Assembly (NCBI GenBank): GCA_047501485.1
Contig: JAZDRN010000001.1
Location: forward strand, 1,227,702 to 1,291,701
Origin: Ancrocorticia sp047501485
Lineage (GTDB): Bacteria > Actinomycetota > Actinomycetes > Actinomycetales > Actinomycetaceae
DNA length: 64,000 nucleotides
Direction of reading: 5' to 3'
Shown here: positions 26,440 through 34,549 of the stretch, in pieces
Position numbering within the stretch: the stretch's first letter is position 1
Layout: each line of letters starts with the position of its first letter
Made by a program: the position numbers and the translations under genes
The notes under the pieces: generated by a model
The model's database searches: none
What the model saw: the letters and a program-made list of their open reading frames with translations, nothing else
Told to the model about the DNA's origin: nothing

Positions 26440-27490
26440 ACCAAGCGCGAAGGAAAGAGCATGGGTCATCTTCGACCGCATCGTCGCGGAAGCTGCTCCC
26501 GCCGGGGCCTACACGAACCCTTGGAGCAGGCACGCCGACGGGCGACTGGAGTACGCCCCTGATTACGAAACCTTGGTACGTCTCCTCGGCGTTCCGCTGT
26601 ACCTCGGCGTTGACACCCGCACCGGTGTGCCAGCTCTATCCCTCGACGTGTGGCTGAGCTACGAACTCCGTCGCGCAGGCTTTGATGCTGACGCAACCTG
26701 GCCGCGCGGCACTCATCCCCGTATCCTGCCGATGCCCGTCGCCAACCTCCTCAAAGCCGTCCCCGCGAAGGAACGCGCGCAACTCAACGCCCGACTGACG
26801 CGGAGCTCGGCCGTTGCCGGAGTCACCTCTGCCAGCGCCAACATCTTGGGCAAGAACTACCTCAAACAAGTCGACGTCATCATGACTGACTGGGCAACCG
26901 GACCAGAGTTGCTGATCTCCACCAAACGAATGGACTCTTCGTACGGCAAGAACGCTGCCAACCGCGTCGAAGAATCCTACGGCGACGCCAAGAACCTTCG
27001 CCTGCGACATCCCCTCGCTGCCCTGGGATTCGTCTTCGGACTGCGTTCCGACATCCTCCAGAAGGAGCCGGATACCGCCGGGTGGCTGATCGACCTGCTC
27101 GGTAAGCTCGGACGTGAAGACGACGCCTATCATGCGACCTGTCTAGTGATGATCGAGTACGCTGACACACTCGCTCCGCCTACGGAAAGTGGTGAAGAAC
27201 TCGAAGATCCTCTTGCCGCGGCCGGTCTGACCGTTGACGAGGATGCTGGCACTGAGCTTTCGGATGTCCCACCGTCGGAAGTTGACCGCGCACTGGCGAA
27301 CCTTCCAATCGTCACCATTCGGCACGACGCGGTTCCGGACCATCTCAGCCCATCGACGTTTCTCGCGAAGATGGTAGAACGTGTCCTTGACGCCACGCCA
27401 GTGAACTTGCATAAGGTCGCTCGCAGACGGCGGATGGACGCGGGAACGCGGGCCAACTCGCTGGTGGAGGAGCAGACCCATGAAGCTTGA
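26429..27490 (+). CDS. Candidate restriction endonuclease, PD-(D/E)XK-like with S-T-K catalytic strand
   Basis: 353 residues, GTG start, overlapping the methyltransferase by 11 bp. The central segment QVDVIMTD..ELLISTKRMDSS places D149, E160 and K166 in the order of a PD-(D/E)XK core, but the usual D/E before XK is Ser164. A conserved-looking NAANRVEESYGDAKNL helix follows. Tight coupling to an Eco57I-like methylase supports a restriction role. Exact family not recognised; the fold is inferred. Confidence 0.65.
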   Translation: MAAEPSAKERAWVIFDRIVAEAAPAGAYTNPWSRHADGRLEYAPDYETLVRLLGVPLYLGVDTRTGVPALSLDVWLSYELRRAGFDADATWPRGTHPRILPMPVANLLKAVPAKERAQLNARLTRSSAVAGVTSASANILGKNYLKQVDVIMTDWATGPELLISTKRMDSSYGKNAANRVEESYGDAKNLRLRHPLAALGFVFGLRSDILQKEPDTAGWLIDLLGKLGREDDAYHATCLVMIEYADTLAPPTESGEELEDPLAAAGLTVDEDAGTELSDVPPSEVDRALANLPIVTIRHDAVPDHLSPSTFLAKMVERVLDATPVNLHKVARRRRMDAGTRANSLVEEQTHEA

Positions 27491-28649
27491 CAAGTCCGAT
27501 CTTCAGCTCGAAACAATTGTGAGCCGGATCAACGCCGGTGAACTGGACCTCCAGCCCGACTTTCAGCGCGGAGAGATCTGGGATACGAAGCGACGCCAGC
27601 GCCTTGTCGACACCATCCTTCGCGAATGGTATGTCCCTGCGATACACATCGTGGTGGATACCGACGGCGAGGAAGTTGTCCTAGACGGGCAGCAAAGGCT
27701 TGCAGCGATTCGCGACTTCTTCGCGGACAAGGTAAAGATCGACGGCACTATCGAGCCGCACGACGAACTCGTTGCGAGCCTCAATGGGTTGAAGTACTCG
27801 AGGCTGCCACTTGCCGTTCGGAAAGCTGTAAACAGGTTTGTCTTGCCCATCATCACTCTCAGCGAGTACGGACCCCAGGAGCCAAACGAACTCTTCTTTC
27901 GGCTCAATCAGGCGTACAATCTTACTCCGCCCGAAAAGCGTAACGCCCTTCATGGTAAGGCTCGCGATCAGGTCAGGCAGATGGTGGACGACCTCACCGA
28001 GATTGGCCTGCTGAATAGCTCCAAGATTGGCTTCACCAACGGGCGCCTTGCCTACGATGACATCATCGCGCGAACTTGTGTCGCGTTCGAAGTTGGGAAT
28101 CTGCGACAGCACATCAACAACAACGTTGTTGAAGAGTTTTACCGATCTTCGAAGCCGTTTTCAGACGAGACAATCGAAAGTGTTCGCGGTGCCGGTGCAG
28201 AGTTGCTTCGACAGATCAACGAGAGTGATGCGCGAGTCAAGTTCAACAAGGGCACGCTTCAGACGTGGCTGATCTATTGCCATTGGGCGCCTCTTGCTGA
28301 CGGGTCGGTGCCGTCGACACTGCTGACTCAGTTTGAGGTGGACCGCGCGCTCGTCAAGAGAGGCGAACAACTAGCGGACAACGGGAAAAGTCGGGCGCTA
28401 GCAGCGATGCTGCGACTTTACGATGATCGAGCTTCATACCGCGTGACGGACGTTTCGTCGGTCTTGATCCGTGACCTTGCTGTCCATCTATATTCCGGGG
28501 CTCGGTACGGTACGCCACCTCACCGGGACTCCAGCGAGCTTCTTGCGGCACTCGACAAGGAACCAGATTCCGCCCAAACGCTCGTGGCGGATTACCTCGA
28601 AAGGGTCCGTTGGGGTGACCCGCTCGTCCAGCCCGAAGCAGCGCCGTGA
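27480..28649 (+). CDS. DUF262 (ParB/Srx-fold) protein
   Basis: 389 residues, overlapping the upstream gene by 11 bp. The DUF262 signature is present: ELDLQPDFQRGEIWDTKRRQRLVDTILR and VVLDGQQRLAAIRDF (D69-G-Q-Q-R73). DUF262 domains occur in GmrS of type IV GmrSD, SspE and BrxU, where they couple nucleotide binding to a DUF1524 HNH nuclease; no DUF1524 domain is visible here, the C-terminal ~180 residues being helical and unassigned. The effector may therefore be the neighbouring gene products. Confidence 0.85.
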   Translation: MKLDKSDLQLETIVSRINAGELDLQPDFQRGEIWDTKRRQRLVDTILREWYVPAIHIVVDTDGEEVVLDGQQRLAAIRDFFADKVKIDGTIEPHDELVASLNGLKYSRLPLAVRKAVNRFVLPIITLSEYGPQEPNELFFRLNQAYNLTPPEKRNALHGKARDQVRQMVDDLTEIGLLNSSKIGFTNGRLAYDDIIARTCVAFEVGNLRQHINNNVVEEFYRSSKPFSDETIESVRGAGAELLRQINESDARVKFNKGTLQTWLIYCHWAPLADGSVPSTLLTQFEVDRALVKRGEQLADNGKSRALAAMLRLYDDRASYRVTDVSSVLIRDLAVHLYSGARYGTPPHRDSSELLAALDKEPDSAQTLVADYLERVRWGDPLVQPEAAP

Positions 28650-29952
28650 GACGGGCTGAAGAGGTCAAAGTCTGGCGCTCTCTCAAGAAGAAGCGACGAG
28701 CGGACCCGCCAGCCATCGCCAAGTTCGACGAGATCACCCTCGATTTGTCGACACCGTGCCTCGTGATTGGGGGACGCAACGGCGCTGGAAAGACGCGTCT
28801 CTTGCGCTCCATCACAGACCATCTAGGAGACGACGGACTACTTCTGGACCTTCACTTTCTCTGTGAACAAGCACTGACGGTGCTGCGGTCACGCGAAGAC
28901 TTCGACGAGATGAAAGCCGAGTTCGATGTCCTCGGCCCCGACGAGGACCGGCAGGACGACGTCCAGCGCGTCATCGGCCGAGAGTACGAACTCATTGATT
29001 GGTATGCACTCGAGGTGGAGCCGAGCGACAAGGCAGTCGCTGAACGATTCCGCTGGGGCGGCGAGCAACCACTGCTCCCGTACTTCGAAGTCCAACACAA
29101 AGGGGTTCACTACTCATCGCGCGAGATGGGGCTGGGCGAGTTTTCTGTTCACCTCCTCTTTTGGATCCTCGAACAGTACCGAGATGTCGAGGGCCTCACA
29201 CTCCTACTCGATGAGCCCGACGCCTACCTGCCACCAATTGGTGCCTCAGCACTACTGGTTCGCCTGCTCAGGATCTGCTTGGACCGCGAATGGCGGTTGA
29301 TTGTGACGACGCACTCCTCTGAGATGATTGCGGACGCGCTCGAAGAGCAGGCATTCGTCCTCGTGCGTACTGGCGATGAAGGCACGGCTCTCGCAACACA
29401 TTGCCAGGACGAGCCGACAGTAGCCGACACTCTTCTCGCGCGGCCCCCGATTCGACATGTCTTCTTCGTAGAGGACGAGTCGGCATGGATGCTTGCCCAC
29501 GTCCTCATCGAGGCCTATGACAGACGGTTCGCAAGAGCAAGCGCGGTTGTCTGGGGGAACGGGTCCGGATACATGGTCGAGCTTCAAGAGCACTTCCCTC
29601 GGCCTCCGCAGCCCGAGATCGTGTACGCATACCTCTTCGACGGCGATAAGCGCGCGGAAATCCATGAATCCAAACAGAATCGGTGGCCAGCCCTCTTCCT
29701 GCCCACAGAGAGCGACCCAGATGTTCTCTTCCGGACACTTCGAGCAGACGTCCCGCGGCTGGCAGCGAAACTGAACGTTAACTCTCGCGATTCCTCGACA
29801 CAAAAGAAGGCGTTGACGCGCACGACTGGGTCAATGACCTCGGCGCAGAATACGGACGTCCGCGCGTGCTCAGGGTGCTCGCCGAACTGTGGGTTGATAG
29901 CAATGAAACGACGGTCAAGTCGTTTTTCGAGGCCCTGCGCAAAGCTCTCTGA
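28646..29952 (+). pseudogene. OLD-like ATPase/TOPRIM protein, frameshifted near its C terminus
   Basis: GTG start overlapping the DUF262 stop by 4 bp. Walker A GGRNGAGKT (42-50), Walker B LLLDEPDAY (D189-E190), switch region VTTHSS, then a compact TOPRIM-like block: FFVEDESAWML (E276) and AYLFDGDKRA (D332, D334). At about residue 381 (between 29779 and 29791) the frame ceases to look like protein. Shifting to the next frame from 29791 gives a coherent ~53-residue ending (FLDTKEGVDAHDWVNDLG... to EALRKAL) with its stop at 29950-29952. In the unshifted frame translation runs on to 29989. Either a real lesion or a sequencing error; the ATPase part is intact. Confidence 0.8.
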
Positions 29953-30042
29953 GGTCATGAGCTTTTCGTGTGTTCACCTACCCGTCTGAAAGCTCCACCG
30001 ATATCACCTGTCCCGAAAGGTTGACGCAATGAAGCTCACCGC

Positions 30043-30050
30043 CGTTTACG
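30043..30050 (+). repeat. 8-bp target site duplication, left copy
   Basis: CGTTTACG immediately left of the IS; the identical octamer follows the right end at 31539-31546. Eight-base duplications are characteristic of the ISL3 family. Confidence 0.92.
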
Positions 30051-31538
30051 GGCTCTTCGTACCTGAGGTGGGTGTGAGCGACTCGCCGTGAGCGGCTGAG
30101 CGGAAACGGGACGAGGCCTCCCGAGGATCTGGAGCGACCAAGCAACCAGACCGGAAGGCCTCGACGGTGTCCGAGCCTACGGCGTGTTCTCGTGCGCGCT
30201 CTGAATCCCGCTACTGCTCGCGGTGTGATCTGCTCCTCGGGCTGGACGGCTTCCACGTCGTCGAGGTCGTCGAGGTCGAGGGCAGGCGAGGTCGGTTCCT
30301 GCGGGTGGTCGTGGAGTCGCCTCCTCGGGTCGAGGCGTGCCGCTCGTGCGGGGTCCTCGCGCACAGCCACGGCCGCCGCACCGTGCGGCTGGTCGACGCG
30401 CCCTGCTTCGGGCGGCCAGTGGAACTGGTGTGGCGCAAGCGGACCTGGCGGTGCGCCGAGCTGGCATGCCCAGCCCGCTCGTTCACCGAGCAGGACCAGA
30501 GGATCGCCGATCCGCGGGCCTTGCTGACTGCCCGCGCGTGCCGGTGGGCGATCGCCCAGCTGCGCCGTGAGCACGCGTCGGTCCAGGGCCTGGCTCGCCA
30601 GCTCGGCACGGCGTGGCGGACGGTGTGGGAGTCGGTCAAGCCGCTGCTGCAAGCGCGGGCCGACGACGAGACCAGGTTCGAGGGCGTCACCACGCTCGGG
30701 GTCGACGAGCACGTCTGGCACCACGTGTCCACCAAGCCCGAGGCCGAGGGCGGGCGTGGCCCCAAGGAGCTGACCGGGATGGTTGACCTGACCCGCGACG
30801 CCGATGGGCGGGTCCGGACCCGGTTGCTGGACCTGGTCCCCGGCCGATCCGGCGCCGCCTGCTCGGAGTGGCTCCAGGCTCGCAACAACGCGTTCCGGAC
30901 CGGGATCAGCGTGGCGACGCTGGACCCGTTCCACGGCTACAAGAACGCCATCGACGACCAGCTCGACGACGCCGTGGCGGTGCTCGATGCCTTCCACGTC
31001 GTCAAGCTCGCCACCCAGGCCGTCGACGAAGTCCGCCGCCGGGTGCAACAGGAGATCCACGGCCACCGCGGCCGCAGAGGCGACCCGCTGTACGGGATCC
31101 GGATGATCCTGCGCTGTGGCCGTGAGCGGCTCACCGACAAGCAGCAGGCCCGGCTCGAGCGGGCGATCTTGGCCGACGAACGACACGAGGAGGTCTACGT
31201 GGCTTGGCAGTGCGCCCAGCAGCTCCGCGACGCCTACCAAGCCGAGTCCCTGACCCAGGGTCGCCGGATCGCCGAGCGGGTCCTCGCCTCACTGCCGACC
31301 TGCCCGATTCCCGAGATCCGACGACTCGGACGCACCCTGAAGCAGTGGCGCGAGGCGTTCCTGGCCTACTTCACCACCGGCCGCGCCAACAACGGCGGCA
31401 CCGAGGCCATCAACGGACTCATCGAGCTCCACCGCCGCATCGCCCGCGGCTTCCGCAACCGCGACAACTACCGACTACGCATGCTCCTCATCGGCGGAGG
31501 ACTCGACCAAGTCATCCCCACCTGAGATCCGAAGAGCC
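30051..31538 (+). mobile_element. ISL3-family insertion sequence (1,488 bp)
   Basis: Bounded by imperfect inverted repeats starting GGCTCTTCG (left) and ending CGAAGAGCC (right), with the similarity extending to about 22 bp, and flanked by the 8-bp duplication CGTTTACG. It carries a single full-length transposase gene. The intact ends and perfect duplication point to a recent insertion. Confidence 0.95.
30167..31525 (+). CDS. tnp: ISL3-family transposase
   Basis: 452 residues. N-terminal zinc-binding cysteine pairs (CSRCDLL, CRSCGVL, CAELACPARSF), a helix-turn-helix (HASVQGLARQLGTAWRTVWESV) and a DDE core with TTLGVDEHVW, ISVATLDPFHGYKNAI and TGRANNGGTEAINGLIE. The full family length and no stop codons suggest an active enzyme. 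Stop lies 13 bp from the right IS end. Confidence 0.95.
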   Translation: MSEPTACSRARSESRYCSRCDLLLGLDGFHVVEVVEVEGRRGRFLRVVVESPPRVEACRSCGVLAHSHGRRTVRLVDAPCFGRPVELVWRKRTWRCAELACPARSFTEQDQRIADPRALLTARACRWAIAQLRREHASVQGLARQLGTAWRTVWESVKPLLQARADDETRFEGVTTLGVDEHVWHHVSTKPEAEGGRGPKELTGMVDLTRDADGRVRTRLLDLVPGRSGAACSEWLQARNNAFRTGISVATLDPFHGYKNAIDDQLDDAVAVLDAFHVVKLATQAVDEVRRRVQQEIHGHRGRRGDPLYGIRMILRCGRERLTDKQQARLERAILADERHEEVYVAWQCAQQLRDAYQAESLTQGRRIAERVLASLPTCPIPEIRRLGRTLKQWREAFLAYFTTGRANNGGTEAINGLIELHRRIARGFRNRDNYRLRMLLIGGGLDQVIPT

Positions 31539-31546
31539 CGTTTACG
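31539..31546 (+). repeat. 8-bp target site duplication, right copy
   Basis: CGTTTACG, identical to 30043-30050. Removing the IS and one copy restores the reading frame of the host gene exactly. Confidence 0.92.
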
Positions 31547-34039
31547 CAAGATTCTTCCGCTCCCTGAACTATGACTACGTTCGACTGTCGAATCCGAACT
31601 ACAGCCCTGACCCCTGGGACGGGACACCTTCCGGAGCGCAGTACCCGTTCGTGCGGTTGCGCCTGGAAGACCAGATCACTACTGTCGTCGGCGGCAATGA
31701 GTCAGGCAAGAGCCAGGTACTCGCCGCCGTCCGCGCGGCGCTGACCGGCGAAGGATATGAGAGAAGCGACTTCTGCCGTTATTCGCCGTTCTTCTCCGTG
31801 GACAAGACACTCATTCGGCCAGAGTTCGGAGCCGAGTTCCGAGATATCAGTGATGCTGACATCAAGGCGATAGAGGAAGCGACCGGCGAGACAGGACTCA
31901 GCAGAACTGATCGTGTTGCCATCTTCCGGATGAACACGACCCCGCAACTTCGTCTATACGCCCACCGCGGCGACCAGTGGATGGAACCCATCCATGTCAA
32001 GAAGCCGACGCTCTTGAACGAAACCGGACTTCCAGCGCCGTTCAACATAGACGCCGATGTGCCCCTGCCAGATAGCGTCCCCCTGGAGTTCCTGGCCACA
32101 GGAAAAGCGACGACAGCAGTCGGACGCAGTGTGCTTCGCAGCATCTGGGATGCCTTCACGAACAACTCCAACTGGTTCGACTCGAAAGACTCCGTTGTCA
32201 GCCAGGCGAACGAGATCTCGACTTCCTTCAAGACCTCGACATCAATCGACGAAAAGGAGCTCAAGAAGTACCATCTCGCCGCTGATCTGTTGCTCAAGGT
32301 CGCAGGCCTCGACCGTTCCCAGTTCGTGGAGTTGCAGAACGCAGTCCGCACCAAGGACGGGTACGCGAACAGCATCGTCGACACGATCAACAGCGAGTTG
32401 TCCAAGGCACTCAATTTCCCGCACTGGTGGACGCAGGACAGTCAGTTCGAGTTGTTCGTTGCCCTCTTTGAATACGACCTGGTCTTCATGATCCGGGATC
32501 GGACTGGACGCTCGTATGGATTCGACGAGAGAAGCGATGGCCTCAAGTACTTCCTGAGCTACTTCGTGCAATACCTCGCTCACGAAGCACCGAGCGACGG
32601 ACGACCAGAGATCCTGCTGATGGACGAGCCTGACCGTTTCCTATCGAGTTCCGGTCAACAGGATCTCCTAAGAGTGTTCGCAGACTTCGCCGACCCCGAA
32701 GACGACGCCCGCGCTCCAGTTCAGGTCCTGTACGTCACGCACTCCCCATTCCTGATCGACAAGAACCACGCCGAGCGCATTCGGGTACTCGAAAAGGGCG
32801 AGCACGACGAAGGTACGCGCATCGTCGCGAGCGTCGCGCAGAACCACTACGAACCCCTCAGATCTGCGTTCGGGAGCTTCGTGGGCGAGACAGCCTTCAT
32901 CGGCACCTGCAACCTCATGCTGGAAGGACCGTCGGATCAGATATTGCTCGCCGGGATCTCGAGCTGGCTGGGACGTCAGAACGCGCCCGACCGCGAAAGG
33001 CTTGACCTCAACCGCATCACCCTCGTCCCTGCCGGCGGGGTCAGCCAGGTGCCGTACCTGATCTACCTGGCCCGAGGGCGTGACATCGAACAGCCGGCGG
33101 TGATAGCGCTGCTCGACGGCGATAAAGCAGGCAACGATGCTCGGGCAACGATCCGAAAGGGTGGTGCTCGACGCAAGCCACTCATCGCGGACGACCTCGT
33201 GCTTCAACTATCCGATGCAGAACTCGAAGGCATCACGACCGACAACCCGCACGGCAGGGTCGCCATTGAAGATCTGATCCCGTTCAACATCGCGATCGCA
33301 GCTGCGAGCCGCTACTGCGCTGAATTCGTCCCCGACATTGATATCTCGACGCTCGGGCTCAGCGCTGGCACGGTGTTCGATGAAGCACCGACCAAAGCGG
33401 GAGCCAAAGGTACGATAGACGCTCTGGAGCAAGCCATCCGCAAGCTCACGTCACAGGCGAGCTTCGAACTGAACAAGATCGGCTTTGCCCGGAGTGTTCT
33501 GACAGAACTCGCGAGCGACGCGGTGCAAGAGGAGGATCGCCAGCTCCTGGCCGCGAACTTCCGTCAGCTGTTCACGGCTCTCGGTGTGAGACAGCGAGCA
33601 GCGGTTCGCGCCGAGAGCGTCGAACGCGTCTCCAGCCGCATCAACCGCGCGCGAGATCGATTCATGCGAGAGCATGTCTCTACTGCAACGCGCGAGCACG
33701 TCCTGCTGCTCATCGAGGAGATCTCTGGACAACTCGACAACTCCGAGGAAGCCGAAGACGTTCGGGCTGAGATGCGCTCATGGCGACCTCGGTTCCACCT
33801 CGATGATGACCCACGCGAGGCCATCGAGGATATTGAAGAGCTTCACACCGCTCTTCGGTCACTCGCATATCTCGGGAAGCGGAAAGCCGCGAACGAGCCG
33901 GTAGGTTTCACGCCCCGTGCCGACACGCGACAGGGAACGTCGGGGATCGCCAGCGACGCTGGCTTGCTTGAAACCGTTGACACGGCCCCAGGGGCAGTCT
34001 CCCAGGCGTGAATGCAAGAGATTTGAGAGGAGAGAATGC

Positions 34040-34309
34040 ATGAGTGCATACCTGGTCACTTATGACCTGAACGCACCGGGGCAGGACTATGAGTCGCTAA
34101 TAGAGCGCATCAAGTCCTATGGCACATGGGCAAACTTGATGAAGTCCACATGGATTGTGGTATCCAACAAGTCGGCAGACTCCGTGTACACCCACCTACG
34201 AGGTGCGATGGACGACAGCGGCTGGCTGTTCGTCGTCGACATCTCAGGCCAGGATCGTCAGGGCTGGCTGACGAAGGACACTTGGGAGTGGATTCGCAAG
34301 CACGTATAG
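34040..34309 (+). CDS. Small Cas2-like (SinR-type) protein
   Basis: 89 residues from the ATG at 34040, preceded by GAGAGGAGAGA. Begins MSAYLVTYDLNAPGQDYESLIERIKSYG and continues STWIVVSNKSADSVYTHLR and LFVVDISG, the beta-alpha-beta-beta ferredoxin-like pattern seen in Cas2, VapD and SinR proteins, including a YDL with the strand-end Asp that binds metal in Cas2. No CRISPR array or cas1 is in the window. Last gene of the defence-like run, 28 bp after the OLD nuclease stop; it could be a nuclease or a structural cofactor. Fold inferred, function unknown. Confidence 0.7.
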   Translation: MSAYLVTYDLNAPGQDYESLIERIKSYGTWANLMKSTWIVVSNKSADSVYTHLRGAMDDSGWLFVVDISGQDRQGWLTKDTWEWIRKHV

Positions 34310-34498
34310 GCCGCCGGGCCGAGATAGACCCCGCGCTCCTGACTCGCGTCGTGCCAGATTCGGTCCTATTCATCGCCTTCCGAGCGGGGGACCAGAAGGG
34401 GACCAGAACCATGCAATTCATGCATCTCGTGAGTCGCGCTCCATGATCTGAGGCCCGGAATCACGCGGATTTCGGCCTCGACGACGCTGTCTGGACGC

Positions 34499-34542
34499 CT
34501 GGGGGTCAAGGGGTCGTGGGTTCAAATCCCGCCAGCCCGACC
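34499..34542 (+). other. 3' fragment of tRNA-Pro (attachment-site scar)
   Basis: From the anticodon loop onward (CTGGGGGTCAAG) the sequence matches tRNA-Pro(GGG): T arm GTGGG-TTCAAAT-CCCGC, then acceptor strand CAGCCCG, discriminator A and CC. Nothing resembling the D arm or 5' acceptor precedes it, so it is not a functional tRNA. Such 3' tRNA ends are the usual attR left by tyrosine-integrase elements. The matching full tRNA is not in the window. Confidence 0.85.
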
Positions 34543-34549
34543 GTTGTGA

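Larger units (their letters stand above)
30029..34011 (+). pseudogene. OLD-family ATP-dependent nuclease, interrupted at codon 7 by an ISL3 element
   Basis: Rejoining 30029-30049 (MKLTAVY) with 31546-34011 (ARFFRSLNYDYVRLSN...) restores one 828-residue frame. Walker A is GGNESGKS (56-63 of the joined protein), Walker B EILLMDEPDRFLSS, switch VLYVTHSPFLID. The C-terminal TOPRIM region has NLMLEGPSDQILLAG and ALLDGDKAGND, typical of OLD nucleases such as GajA. An AAAGG site precedes the original ATG. The insertion removes the normal start; the downstream frame stays open into the IS, so a shortened or fused product from an internal start is conceivable but speculative. Confidence 0.9.

Noticed and set aside
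29978..31240. Long minus-strand frame over the ISL3 transposase
   Set aside because: Overlaps a complete transposase and lacks any motif; a shadow frame.
31204..31545. Start of the OLD nuclease inside the ISL3 element
   Set aside because: The open frame upstream of 31546 is the wrong frame of the transposase; rejoining across the duplication gives the true start at 30029.
34499..34542. Functional tRNA-Pro gene
   Set aside because: Only the anticodon loop, T arm and 3' acceptor strand are present; no D arm or 5' acceptor.
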